Position numbers and translations under genes: made by a program. Positions 36,914-46,430 of a stretch of DNA of 63,952 bases are shown here, piece by piece (positions within the stretch are counted from its first letter, which is position 1; every line of letters starts with the position of its first letter). Source of the DNA: Fischerella muscicola SAG 1427-1 = PCC 73103 (GTDB lineage: Bacteria; Cyanobacteriota; Cyanobacteriia; Cyanobacteriales; Nostocaceae); the NCBI RefSeq assembly GCF_000317245.1, contig NZ_AJLJ01000112.1, forward strand, positions 1-63,952, written 5' to 3'. The notes under the pieces are model-generated. The model did not search any database. It was not told the DNA's origin and saw nothing but the letters and a program-made list of their open reading frames with translations.

Positions 36914-37828
36914 ATGATAAAAACTATGTTTAAAAACTTAAAAATTGGTACTAAGGTGAACTTACTTTTAATACTAGTTTTTATAATTAGTATTCTAGTT
37001 ACTAGTACTACTCTGTCAACTTTACTACAGCATAGAGCGCAAAATGAGGTGACATCCAAAGCAATAATTCTCATGCGTACAATGAATTCTGTAAGAAAAT
37101 ACACACAAGATCGCATCAATCCTCTACTTAAATCTAGATTAGAAACAGAAACACAATTCATCGCAGAAACAGTACCTGCTTTTTCTGCAATTAAAATCTT
37201 TGAAAATTTTCGTAACGACGAAGAATTTAAAAATTTTATATACAGAGAAGCGGCAATAAATCCTACTAATTTACGAGATAAAGCTGATAGCTTTGAAACC
37301 CAAATTTTACAACGCTTTCGCACTAATCCAAAAACTCAAGAACTTACTGGTTTTCGCAACCTTCCTCAAGGAGAGGTATTTTATATTGCAAGACCATTGG
37401 CTATTACACAACCAAGTTGTCTTGAATGCCATTCAACAGTAGAGAAAGCTCCTAAGAGTTTGCTCACAAGTTATGGTACAAAAAATGGTTTTGGTTGGCA
37501 ACTTAATGAAATTGTTGCTGCTCAAATAATTTCTGTTCCTTCCCAAGAAGTTTTTGAAGATGCTAATCACAGCTGGTCTATGATCATGGGACTTGTAATT
37601 GCTATTTTTGCTATTGTCATTCTCTTACTTAATTTCTTAATCAAACGAGCTATTGTTCAACGAATTAAAACTATAGAAAAAATTGCCCAACAAGTCAGCG
37701 TTGGTAATATGAGTATTGATTTTGAGGAAAAATACAATGATGAAATTGGCGGATTAGCCGTAGCATTTAATCGTATGAAAGCTAGTTTGCAAATAGCTCT
37801 AAACCTCCTTGAAAAACATGAAAATTAA
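36914..37828 (+). CDS. DUF3365 (Tll0287-like) haem-motif sensor with HAMP
   Basis: A 304-residue membrane protein. TM1 lies at about 13-35. The periplasmic part (about 36-220) is a DUF3365 domain with FYIARPLAITQPSCLECHS, in which C169-LE-C172-H173 is a c-type haem motif. TM2 lies at about 222-243. A HAMP domain (about 243-296; IKTIEKIAQQVSVGNMSIDF) ends the protein, with no kinase or cyclase output. It may pass a redox or gas signal to a separate kinase. Its stop overlaps that of the convergent soluble kinase by 4 bases. Confidence 0.88.
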   Translation: MIKTMFKNLKIGTKVNLLLILVFIISILVTSTTLSTLLQHRAQNEVTSKAIILMRTMNSVRKYTQDRINPLLKSRLETETQFIAETVPAFSAIKIFENFRNDEEFKNFIYREAAINPTNLRDKADSFETQILQRFRTNPKTQELTGFRNLPQGEVFYIARPLAITQPSCLECHSTVEKAPKSLLTSYGTKNGFGWQLNEIVAAQIISVPSQEVFEDANHSWSMIMGLVIAIFAIVILLLNFLIKRAIVQRIKTIEKIAQQVSVGNMSIDFEEKYNDEIGGLAVAFNRMKASLQIALNLLEKHEN

Positions 37829-38799
37829 TTTAAATTAGAGAGTAAGTTTTGCTGAAATTTCTGAGCTTTTTGTGGATTTGAAATTTCTAATGCTAAAATA
37901 TTCACGAGTTCTGTACAGGACAGACGAGGATGATTTTTGATAGCTTTTTGAACAAGAAAAGATGCTATCGGCCCAATGAATTCAGCTAAATGGCGCTCAC
38001 ATTGATGTATAAATCTCTCCTTTAAAGCTAAATTTTCTAGTTTAATTTCCTGTTTTGTGGTAGATTCTTTGAAAGATTCTGGTGTTTTTGTTTCCAAAAT
38101 AGGAAGCTCTATTAAAGGTAGTTCAACAGTGAGCTTACAGCCATTTCCTGGCTCAGTTTCGATATTGAAATTACCTTGTAAAGCTATCACCCTTTCTTTT
38201 ATACCCTGGATACCAAAACCTGTTTTTCTTTGCGATAAGCTAAAACCTTTACCATTATCTCTGACAACAAGCAATACATTGTTTAAGTTGGCTCTCACCA
38301 AAATATCTACCTTGGTTGCTTGTGCATACTTACATATATTTGTCAGAGATTCTTGCACAATACGATAGATAGTTGTCACTACCCTAATAGGTAAAGGATC
38401 AGATAAGCTGATGCTGGTAGAAGGTAAAATTCCAGTAGTTTGATGAAAATTTTCAACGACGAGAGCGATTAGTTCTTCCAGCGATTTCTCTTGAGCGTCA
38501 TTTGTACGTAAAGCACAGACAGATTGACGAACTTCATGAATGGCAACAGAGCCTAATTTTTGAGCTTCTGTGAGAAACTGTTCTGCTTGAGAGGGGTCAA
38601 TATGCCAAAGTTTACGAGCCGTTTGCAGTTGAATATTAAGACTAGTTAACGCATTACCTAAAGAATCATGTATTTCACGAGCAATACGTTTGCGTTCTTG
38701 TACCGCAGCAAGCTCTTCAATTTCCAGAAGATACTGTCTTAGCTCCTTGTATTGCAGTAATAAATCGGTGTAATGCTTAGATACCACGGTATTAACCAT
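37825..38799 (-). CDS. Soluble NarL-type histidine kinase
   Basis: A 324-residue kinase with no membrane segment. A short coiled N-terminus leads into HisKA_3 with REIHDSLGNALTSLNIQLQ and then HATPase (YRIVQESLTNICKYAQATKV, DNGKGFSLSQ, GFGIQGIKERV). Its core matches the membrane kinase nearby at many positions. The C-terminus (about 250-324) carries a small helical domain (CERHLAEFIGPIASFLVQKA), a type found at the ends of several cyanobacterial signalling proteins. Lacking its own sensor, it is a good candidate to be driven by the DUF3365 or PhnD-like proteins. Confidence 0.88.
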   Translation of the reverse strand: MVNTVVSKHYTDLLLQYKELRQYLLEIEELAAVQERKRIAREIHDSLGNALTSLNIQLQTARKLWHIDPSQAEQFLTEAQKLGSVAIHEVRQSVCALRTNDAQEKSLEELIALVVENFHQTTGILPSTSISLSDPLPIRVVTTIYRIVQESLTNICKYAQATKVDILVRANLNNVLLVVRDNGKGFSLSQRKTGFGIQGIKERVIALQGNFNIETEPGNGCKLTVELPLIELPILETKTPESFKESTTKQEIKLENLALKERFIHQCERHLAEFIGPIASFLVQKAIKNHPRLSCTELVNILALEISNPQKAQKFQQNLLSNLN

Positions 38800-39162
38800 C
38801 TAATTTAATACTAACGGACTATTCAATACCACACATTGCCTTGCTTACTTGCAATATCAAACTTTGATGAGACTGCTCCTTTTAAAATGAAGATCATATT
38901 TTTACCCCACAAGACTAGTTAGTTAATTTCCGGATTTCATTGCAAAATGCAGATATGAAATTACGGCCTTTATTAGAGGTTGTGTGTACTTATCTGAGAG
39001 AGATTGGGGATTTACGCAGCTATTCAATAAATTGATATTTCTTTACATAATGATTATTCGTTCGCTAATTCGGTTATCCAATTTTGGATTTTAGAAAATG
39101 AATTGATTTCACGGATAAATCCACTTTCTTGTACCTTGTCAAGCTGTTACGCAGCTCATAGC
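38800..39162. other. Intergenic region
   Basis: 363 bp between the soluble kinase start and the DUF364 stop. AT-rich, with no coding frame and no clear hairpin. It should contain the kinase promoter. Confidence 0.3.
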
Positions 39163-39915
39163 CTACAACTCCAAAACCCGATATTGCACCCCAGTCTCAA
39201 AAATTCTGGTGCCTCCACCCTCAGCTATTGTCTGACGTAATGCCTTGGAATCAGTGACAGCAACACCTGCTAAATAATCGATTCCCATATCTGCTAAATC
39301 TGGCAACCAGGGTAAAGTAGGCCCCATCAACACTAATTTTGCATTTTGCGACAACTCTACCAAACGCGGAAATGTCTTATTTACTATGGAAGTTGCTGTT
39401 AGAAATACCCAATCTGTTTCGGGTAGAAGATACTCACAAGCTGTATCAGGTAAATCCTGGGTACTTGGTTGACGTTCGAGTACAGTTAGATCTATTTCTT
39501 GTTCATACTCAGATAATCCTGGATAGCGCCCGATTACGACTACTCGTTTACCCCTAATTAATGGTAAAAAATGCTCAAAAACTGCCAGATTTGCCGAGCG
39601 TTTTGGTGAAAGCGGCTTTGCCTTCAAAACAAGTGGCGAAGATGGATTAATCACAGCATTAATCGCTGCCATACCAACAGTAGCTTGGTAGCTATCCCAT
39701 GATTGTAACCAAGACGCTAAATTTGCTAAAGCTGTATTCACCAGAGTTCCTGACCAGGGTAAGGTGCGCGTTGGCTGCCCAGGACTCATACACAATCCAA
39801 TTCCATCCGCTTGGCACAATGTCCAGGTTAAGCCAATAATAATCTCCTGTACCAATCCATTTGTCTGACTTGACTTTTGCAGCAGATTATATATTTCCCG
39901 TGGGTGTACTCTCAT
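39163..39915 (-). CDS. DUF364 Rossmann-like protein
   Basis: A 250-residue cytoplasmic protein. The N-terminal third resembles DUF4213 (GIGLCMSPGQPTRTLPWSG), followed by the DUF364 Rossmann-like part (IRGKRVVVIGRYPGLSEYE, then CEYLLPETDWVFLTATSIVNKT, and PTLPWLPDLADMGIDYLAG). Family members have been linked by others to metal or cofactor handling, but no reaction is established. It lies between the kinase cluster and the response regulator downstream of hoxW, all on the minus strand. Confidence 0.8.
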   Translation of the reverse strand: MRVHPREIYNLLQKSSQTNGLVQEIIIGLTWTLCQADGIGLCMSPGQPTRTLPWSGTLVNTALANLASWLQSWDSYQATVGMAAINAVINPSSPLVLKAKPLSPKRSANLAVFEHFLPLIRGKRVVVIGRYPGLSEYEQEIDLTVLERQPSTQDLPDTACEYLLPETDWVFLTATSIVNKTFPRLVELSQNAKLVLMGPTLPWLPDLADMGIDYLAGVAVTDSKALRQTIAEGGGTRIFETGVQYRVLEL

Positions 39916-40104
39916 GATTTAGGTTTGATGAGTGTGGTTACAATACTAGAATTATCACCAAGCCTCTTTGAGATTTTGCAGCAACGGATTCTTCTTTTAG
40001 TTGACTTCACAACTAAATATTTACACTCTATTAGGTTAGGTAGTCAATCTTTTAGCTCTGAGTAGCATTTCTTATAAATCCCCAAAAAATGCAGCAGAGA
40101 AGAT

Positions 40105-40752
40105 TTACTTGCCATAAACTGAGTTAGCATAAATCGCTAGTTGCGATCGATTTTTCAGATTGAGACGATTGAGCAGGTGGGTGACATGGGTTTTGACTGT
40201 CCCTTCTGAAATAAAAAGTTGTTGGGCGATTTCGCGATTCGTAGCACCAACAGCAATTAAGCGCAATACATCTTGTTCGCGATCAGTCAGCAAGTCCAAT
40301 TTTGGCTCTGGTAACTTCGGGCTAACAGGTTCTGAAACTTGAACTTTAGCAATTATCTTTTCTAAAACTCCTGGTCCCATTTGAGTGTATCCTTTATGGA
40401 CAAACCGAATCGCTTGTGCCAGTTCCTCAGACGGCATATCTTTTAGTAAGTAGCCCTTTGCTCCTGCTCGCATTGCGTCGGCGATGTATTCATCGTCATC
40501 AAATGTACTTAGCACTATCACTTTAATATTTGGAAACTGCTCGCAGATAATGCCAGTAGCTACCTTACCATCCATCACAGGCATCCGCACATCCATCAAT
40601 ACAACATCTGGTTGTAGTGCTTTTACTTGTGCGATCGCACTTTCGCCATTATCCGCAGTGCCTACAACTTCTAAGTCAGGTTCTAAATTTAGCATAGCCC
40701 TGATACCATCTCGAATCAGAGTCTGGTCATCTACAAGTAACAGACGAATCAT
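40105..40752 (-). CDS. NarL/FixJ-type response regulator
   Basis: A 215-residue regulator. The ATG giving MIRLLLVDDQTLIRDGIRAM is chosen; the upstream in-frame extension (43 codons) is not like any receiver domain. Residues D8-D9 and the phospho-acceptor D54 (VVLMDVRMP) are present, with the lysine in KGYLLKDMP. The LuxR helix-turn-helix (about 148-210) begins LTDREQDVLRLIAVG. It starts about 97 bp after hoxW stops, on the same strand, and is the nearest regulator to the two NarL-type kinases, so it is their likely partner (inference). Confidence 0.9.
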   Translation of the reverse strand: MIRLLLVDDQTLIRDGIRAMLNLEPDLEVVGTADNGESAIAQVKALQPDVVLMDVRMPVMDGKVATGIICEQFPNIKVIVLSTFDDDEYIADAMRAGAKGYLLKDMPSEELAQAIRFVHKGYTQMGPGVLEKIIAKVQVSEPVSPKLPEPKLDLLTDREQDVLRLIAVGATNREIAQQLFISEGTVKTHVTHLLNRLNLKNRSQLAIYANSVYGK

Positions 40753-40849
40753 AATAGGAGTGACATCTGAAATTTTACAACGATGGTAGCAGAAAGCCGA
40801 TCCACCCAGACTAGAAAAAAGTGGCAGAACAGAAACAGGGGAAGCAGAC

Positions 40850-41302
40850 TCAAAAAAGTGACAAAAGAGGGTTAGGTTCAACGATTTGGGTAATTTGTTG
40901 TAAAGCGATCGCCACTCCAGTTTCAGCTATTGGTGATAAGTGATCGCCTAATTCAAAGTTGACTCCTGGCACTTTTATCCACCAAGCTTGGGGACAATAA
41001 TCGTACAGTGCTTGGGTCAAAGCAAGAAGCGATCGCGGATCGGCTGTATGTCCGGCGATAACGTTGAAAGATGCAGGTGAAAGCGATTGTACTTGCACCT
41101 GATAACTTTCAGACACTAAGCAAGCATCAACAAAAATTACTAAATCAGTATTTGCTAAAATTTCAGCAAGTTCGGGAGTGAGTTGGTGGACAGCAATAGA
41201 TTTCACATTTGATACATGCAACGTTTTAGCTACTCGCTGCCCAATGCCATCATCACTACGCAACTCATTACCGTAACCAATCACTATTACATTGCAATTC
41301 AT
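40850..41302 (-). CDS. hoxW: Hydrogenase maturation protease HoxW
   Basis: A 150-residue endopeptidase that trims the C-terminus of the hydrogenase large subunit after nickel insertion. The metal-sensing residues match the HybD family: E13 in GYGNELRSDDGIG, D59 in LVIFVDAC and H85 in AGHTADPRS. Length is standard. It is downstream of hoxH by 140 bp on the same strand; HoxH carries the C-terminal peptide it should remove. Confidence 0.92.
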   Translation of the reverse strand: MNCNVIVIGYGNELRSDDGIGQRVAKTLHVSNVKSIAVHQLTPELAEILANTDLVIFVDACLVSESYQVQVQSLSPASFNVIAGHTADPRSLLALTQALYDYCPQAWWIKVPGVNFELGDHLSPIAETGVAIALQQITQIVEPNPLLSLF

Positions 41303-41442
41303 AGTTTTTGGCTATCTAAAACTAATTTCAAGTTAGGCAAAAAACTTGAGGAAGGTGTGAGGAGATAGAGAAGCTTTGAAATATTACCCACAATTTTCTC
41401 AAATTATGCATATAAATGGTTAAACTTAGATATTTTCTGCTG

Positions 41443-42891
41443 TTAATCTCGCCAAATTTCATTGATAATACTTCCATCTATTCCAACTAATTGAATATGT
41501 AAAGGCATTTGTCCTGCTGCATGAGTTGAACAACTTAAACAAGGATCAAAAGCTCGAATTCCCGCTTCAATTCGATTCAACATCCCTTCAGGAATTTCTG
41601 AACCATTAATAAAATGCCGAGCAATTTGTGCAACTGTACGATTCATTGCTAAATTATTCTGACCTGTGGCAATTACTAAATTTACTTTCTGCATTAAACC
41701 ATTTTCATCAACTTGGTAATGGTGAAATAATGTCCCGCGTGGTGCTTCACTCACGCCTACTCCTTCTAATTGATTAATGCCAGCATCAGCACGTAATCGA
41801 TTTGATAGTAAATCAGGGTCATCTAGTAAAATTTCAATGTGCTCAATTGATGCCAGAATTTCAATTAATCGGGCATAGTGATAGAAAAATGATGAGCTGA
41901 CAGTGCCTTTTCCTCTGTCTCTAAATTCTCTCAATTCCAAATCAGCTAATTGTGTACCAATATGACTGCAAATATTTAGGCGTGCTAGTGGTCCTACTCG
42001 ATAAATACCACTATCTAAACGACAATGATCACTCTGGTCAGGATAGCCCAAAGGACGATAGTAAGGAGACTTTAAATAGGAATCGTGTTGAACTGCTTCA
42101 CCAATAAATTCTTGATAATGAGTTGGATCAAGTTTATCGGCGATGATATTGCCGGCGCTATCTACAAAACGAATATGTCCGTCGTAGTTTTCCCACAAAC
42201 CATCAGGAGTGACTAACCCCATAAATAAGCTAGGAAAATTCCCAAAAGTTTGGGCTTCTGCTTGGTAGTCATTGAGTAAATTTTTAAATCTACGCAGTGC
42301 ATCTAATATTGTAGTGCGTGCTTCTGAGATACGGTTCTGAATATAAGTGCGTCCTTCTTGGGATAACGCCTTGCGGACACCACCCGGAATTGCCCATGAT
42401 GGGTGTATTTTCTGTCCTCCCAACTGTTCAATAATTTCTTGTCCAAATTGACGCAGGCGGATTCCTCCACGCGCCAATTCTGGTTCAGCTGCGATTAAGC
42501 CAAAAACATTGCGTTTTTGAGGATCGCTATCCATTCCTAATAATAAATCTGGGGCGCTGAGATGGAAGAAACTCAGAGCGTGGGATTGAATAATTTGTGC
42601 TAAATTCATTAAACGGCGCAGTTTTTCAGCAGCTTGAGGAATTGTAACTGCAAGGATGCGATCGCCTGCTTTAGCAGAAGCTAATAAGTGACTCACTGGA
42701 CAAATCCCACAAACCCGCGCTGTGATTCCTGGCATTTCCCAAAGAGGACGACCTTCACAAAACTTTTCAAATCCCCGAAATTCTGTGACATGAAAGCGAG
42801 CGTCGTTTACTTGTCCTGCATCATCCAGATAAATAGTGATCTTAGCGTGTCCTTCTATGCGTGTAACGGGGTCGATAATGACTTTTTTCAT
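41443..42891 (-). CDS. hoxH: Bidirectional hydrogenase large subunit HoxH
   Basis: A 482-residue catalytic subunit of the NAD(P)-linked [NiFe] hydrogenase. The four Ni-Fe cysteines are C61 and C64 ([10 protein letters not shown]) and C451 and C454 ([10 protein letters not shown]). HoxW should cut after H457, releasing a 25-residue tail. HoxH pairs with HoxY and the HoxEFU diaphorase to exchange electrons between H2 and NAD(P)H. It is not adjacent to hoxY here: about 6.3 kb of copper and DevB/C-like genes lie between. A 250-bp gap upstream may hold its own promoter. Confidence 0.97.
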   Translation of the reverse strand: MKKVIIDPVTRIEGHAKITIYLDDAGQVNDARFHVTEFRGFEKFCEGRPLWEMPGITARVCGICPVSHLLASAKAGDRILAVTIPQAAEKLRRLMNLAQIIQSHALSFFHLSAPDLLLGMDSDPQKRNVFGLIAAEPELARGGIRLRQFGQEIIEQLGGQKIHPSWAIPGGVRKALSQEGRTYIQNRISEARTTILDALRRFKNLLNDYQAEAQTFGNFPSLFMGLVTPDGLWENYDGHIRFVDSAGNIIADKLDPTHYQEFIGEAVQHDSYLKSPYYRPLGYPDQSDHCRLDSGIYRVGPLARLNICSHIGTQLADLELREFRDRGKGTVSSSFFYHYARLIEILASIEHIEILLDDPDLLSNRLRADAGINQLEGVGVSEAPRGTLFHHYQVDENGLMQKVNLVIATGQNNLAMNRTVAQIARHFINGSEIPEGMLNRIEAGIRAFDPCLSCSTHAAGQMPLHIQLVGIDGSIINEIWRD

Positions 42892-43141
42892 GACTACATC
42901 TGCTTTCTAACGAAAAGGGGTGTAATATCATGTCCGCTCAAAGACTTATCATTTAGGTTGATGCGGGACGCTATAGATATATGGATATGATGATGCAGAG
43001 AGATTTGAGTGATAAGTGATTAAACAGAATCAATTACACACATTGTTTTCCTTTTATAAATAATTGTAGACATGTTACCGAAAATAAGAAACATCGATCA
43101 CCCCACTCAGAGTCTTGAACTTCTAGAGTTCAGCTTTTCTG

Positions 43142-44308
43142 CTAAAAAATATCAGCGGGATCAGCAGAGCCTAACTTACGCATTGCAATTGCTCCCGATG
43201 CAATGCACATCATAAAAGTCAAAGATAAAATCAGTGTGGCACGCTCCACTGTCATAAGGACGGGAAGAAACGTTGCTTGTGCAATTAGTCCGTAAAGTCC
43301 AAAGGAAATTGCAAATCCTGGAATAAAGCCCAAAATTGCTAGAATTATAGCCTCTTGAAGTACAAGCCCAATTAAAAAGCGATCGCTATAGCCCATTGCT
43401 TTGAGGGTAGCATATTCGGGTAAATGATCAGAAACATCAGAATAAAGAATCTGATAAACAATAACTGTCCCTACTAAAAAACCGACTATAGTTCCAAATC
43501 CAAAAATCACACCGATAGGTCTGGTTTGACCCCAATAGTTTTTCTCTCTTTGTATAAATTCTTCCTTTGTAAGAACTAGCACATCATTCGACAATTTTGC
43601 TCTTAAATTTGTTTGCGCTTTTTTAATATCTGCACTGGATTTCAGCTTGATCAAACCGACATCAATCTCATCCGGTTGACGTTCCGGAAACAAACGCAAA
43701 AAGGTAGAGTCACTAACAATCAAATTGCCATCAGCTGCGAATGTGCTTCCCATAGTGAAAACACCAGCTACTTGAATTTGTATGTTATTTATTTGTGCTG
43801 AAAATGAATTTGTTGTCTGAATTTTGCTAGTAACATTACCTAGATTAGGGCGTGCTGATCGGTCATAAAGTGCATAATTTAACAGTTTGATTTTACCCAA
43901 TTGCGGTGTAGCATCTGGTACATTCATTGATGGCTTACTCGGATTGAAACCATAAACTTGCACCTGCCAGAATGTTCGATTATCAGGATTACGCCAACTC
44001 CCTATTCCCATATACAAAATATTGATGGAAGCTACCCCGTCTTTTCCTATGGTTTGAAACAGCTTGGAGCGTGAGAAGGGTTTAATGGTTTGTACATTAT
44101 CAGATATGGCATTAATCAGGAACAGATCACCCTGTAGGAGACTGTGCATTGCCGTGGCAGAAGCAAAAGCAGCCTCCATGAGACCAAGCTGAAAAAACAT
44201 GAGAATGTCGGCAAAAGCAATCCCAGCTAAGGCAACAACGAGGCGGCTTTTTTCTCGCTTGACTTGTAGCCAGGCTAGAGGTGTTCTGCGAAGTAACTTA
44301 CGCAACAT
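43142..44308 (-). CDS. devC: DevC-like ABC transporter permease
   Basis: A 388-residue MacB/DevC-type permease. It starts with the family's RRTPLAWLQVKREKSRL motif and TM1 (about 25-45), has a large periplasmic domain (about 45-260) and three further helices towards the C-terminus (VIFGFGTIVGFLVGTVIVYQ and later). In heterocyst formers DevBCA exports glycolipids; paralogues serve other cargo. It lies 47 bp after the DevB-like gene. The ATPase DevA expected in such operons is not present downstream; hoxH comes next. The symbol is by family, not proven orthology. Confidence 0.82.
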   Translation of the reverse strand: MLRKLLRRTPLAWLQVKREKSRLVVALAGIAFADILMFFQLGLMEAAFASATAMHSLLQGDLFLINAISDNVQTIKPFSRSKLFQTIGKDGVASINILYMGIGSWRNPDNRTFWQVQVYGFNPSKPSMNVPDATPQLGKIKLLNYALYDRSARPNLGNVTSKIQTTNSFSAQINNIQIQVAGVFTMGSTFAADGNLIVSDSTFLRLFPERQPDEIDVGLIKLKSSADIKKAQTNLRAKLSNDVLVLTKEEFIQREKNYWGQTRPIGVIFGFGTIVGFLVGTVIVYQILYSDVSDHLPEYATLKAMGYSDRFLIGLVLQEAIILAILGFIPGFAISFGLYGLIAQATFLPVLMTVERATLILSLTFMMCIASGAIAMRKLGSADPADIF

Positions 44309-44355
44309 AAATTTTCAATAGTATCAAGCGAGACAACGTTCTTCAGTTAGAGCAA

Positions 44356-45549
44356 TTATTTTTGCGTTTGTGGTTGAATTGCAACCTGCACCTGCAAGTT
44401 AGTCAAATTAGCTACTTTTGGGGTGTCCTTGGGATTAATACTAACTCTGACTTCAATAACACGCTGATCAAGATTCTCTCCGGGTTGATTGCTGAATACT
44501 TTTTGTTGAATAACTTGCAGCCCAACTTGGCGAACCGTTCCACGAACTTGGCTAGAAAATGCCTCACCTGTAATAATGGCTACTTGACCTTCACTAATCT
44601 TATTGATGTCGCTCTGATAAACTTCGGCAACGGCTTCCATTTGGTCAGTTTTTCCCAAGTCAACAATTCCTTCCGAGTCGATCGCTTCACCTGCATGAGT
44701 ATGAATTTCTAGAACTTGTCCTGTGATCGGTGCATAAATATAGGCCTCTTTCAACTCAGCTTCAGCTCGTTTGACTGCTGCATTTGCTTGATCGACCTCT
44801 GTTTGTGCTAACTGGACATCTACAGGACGAACCTCAGAAATTTGGTTTAGCGTAGCTTTGGCTCGATTGATTTGGGCGCGTAAGGTGTCAGCAGTACGAT
44901 TGCGGTTGGCGTTGACTTCATTGAGTTGTGCTTGAGCAGTTTCCAGCGTCAGCCGCCTTTGATCAAGATTAGAGGCTGCGATCGCACCTTCGCGATACAA
45001 CGCCAAATAGCGATTATATTCTGCTTGTGCAATATTAACCTCGGATTGCCGCCGAGCTATGGTTGCTGCTTGAGTTGCTATCTCGCCTTGCAACTCTTGT
45101 TCAAGACGAGTAATTTCTGCTCGTTGGGCAGAAATCTCTCCAGATTTTGCTCCCGCTTTGACTTGAGCCAGCTTTGCTTGAGCGACCTTGACTTGTTCTC
45201 GTGCTTCCAGTAGAACTGTTTGGAGGCGGTCATGGCTTGCCAAACTAGCAATCACCTGACCTTTCTTAACGCGATCGCCCCGTTTTACCAGAAGTTGAGC
45301 AACCCGATCATTTCTGAGCGTTGTGGGGGTAGATACTTGCACTACCTCCGATACAGGTTCTAACCGTCCTAAAGCCGTGATTGGTTCAGGAGTGGGAGCA
45401 GCAACAACAGGCTCTGTAGGCTTGCGTCCAAATCGTGAAATACTATAGTAAAACGATCCTCCGGCCAAAGCAGTAGCTAAAATTATCGGTGCAATTATCA
45501 ACCAATTGATAGCCTTTAGCCATTTCAGTCCCATTGTATCTTTTGCCAT
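44356..45549 (-). CDS. devB: DevB-like HlyD-family adaptor
   Basis: A 397-residue membrane-fusion protein. A membrane anchor (about 15-33) precedes TALGRLEPVSEVVQVS, the sequence that marks cyanobacterial DevB homologues, then the lipoyl half-motif LVKRGDRVKKGQVIASL, a coiled-coil hairpin (about 95-260) and the second lipoyl half (YAPITGQVLEIHTHAGE). It probably joins the DevC-like permease to TolC. It begins 7 bp after a small membrane-protein gene, forming a three-gene operon. Confidence 0.86.
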   Translation of the reverse strand: MAKDTMGLKWLKAINWLIIAPIILATALAGGSFYYSISRFGRKPTEPVVAAPTPEPITALGRLEPVSEVVQVSTPTTLRNDRVAQLLVKRGDRVKKGQVIASLASHDRLQTVLLEAREQVKVAQAKLAQVKAGAKSGEISAQRAEITRLEQELQGEIATQAATIARRQSEVNIAQAEYNRYLALYREGAIAASNLDQRRLTLETAQAQLNEVNANRNRTADTLRAQINRAKATLNQISEVRPVDVQLAQTEVDQANAAVKRAEAELKEAYIYAPITGQVLEIHTHAGEAIDSEGIVDLGKTDQMEAVAEVYQSDINKISEGQVAIITGEAFSSQVRGTVRQVGLQVIQQKVFSNQPGENLDQRVIEVRVSINPKDTPKVANLTNLQVQVAIQPQTQK

Positions 45550-45556
45550 CTTTGGA

Positions 45557-46012
45557 TCATTGCTCAGTTAAATTAATATCGCTTTCATCATCTAGCTTAG
45601 GAAATATGAAGCGCTGCGTACGATGAACTAAAGTTGTGGAAGCAGAAAACAGTGTGAACCCAATTAATGGGTGTAATACACTTAAAGGTAAGGGTAAAGG
45701 TAAAGGCGGATTTAAGTGAATTGTAATAAACTGTAGTGCAAGAAGTACTGGCATACTTACCGTCAGGGTTCGCACTCGTTTAGGAAATGGACTCAAGAAC
45801 ACCAATCCTAACAGGAGTAGTGCAAACCCACTATAACCACGTACCAGCCAAACATGAATTTTCCACCATTCAGGATCGTAAAAATACGCTAATCCAACAC
45901 TCAAGACTTGAAGATTTAAGCAGACATTAAAAAGCACAACTACTGTGAAAAAAGCGATCTGAATCCAATAGGTAGAAGTCCGTACACTGTTAGAGCTAGA
46001 ACTTATTGCCAT
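45557..46012 (-). CDS. Four-helix membrane protein (DUF6220-like?)
   Basis: A 151-residue protein with about four membrane helices (QIAFFTVVVLFNVCLNLQVL, then WLVRGYSGFALLLLGLVFLS, VSMPVLLALQFITIHL and LHPLIGFTLFSASTTLVH). The layout, with His residues in the helices and a WWKIHVWLV stretch, resembles the DUF6220 group, but that is by eye. It is the first gene of the operon with the DevB/DevC-like pair. No function is assigned. Confidence 0.6.
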   Translation of the reverse strand: MAISSSSNSVRTSTYWIQIAFFTVVVLFNVCLNLQVLSVGLAYFYDPEWWKIHVWLVRGYSGFALLLLGLVFLSPFPKRVRTLTVSMPVLLALQFITIHLNPPLPLPLPLSVLHPLIGFTLFSASTTLVHRTQRFIFPKLDDESDINLTEQ

Positions 46013-46430
46013 ACTAAAGTAGTCCTTTGGGATAAATCAATCAAGGATTGCTGATTCTAAGTAGCCGTCATGAATCGCGTAAACCAACAACCCATGAAAA
46101 AACCTCCTGACCTGTTCCCTATTTTCAAGTCAAGATAGATTGCGCTGGCTCACTAGTTAACTTTGATGTGTGCCAACCTACTTAGTTTGCTTCAGCAATG
46201 TGTGAAATCATCGACTTAAAGCTACGATAGTCTTGATTACCTAAATATGCCTAGTCCTCGATCGAGTACAATTTTTAGTTTTATTACAAAAAATGGCGAT
46301 AGTTTGAGAAAAAAGAAAAAGTTGAAGAACCTCCTATGCGATCGCCCCTAAAATCACCCCCAGCAGAAATCAAAATCCTGCTAAAGTCCCAAAAATGTAA
46401 CTTTATCTTTAATGAACATGACTATTTCCT
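46013..46430. other. Intergenic region between copA and DevB/C operon
   Basis: 418 bp with no coding frame. It contains a HIP1 octamer and a weak 5-bp stem. It should carry the promoter of the small-membrane-protein/devB/devC operon. Confidence 0.3.
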
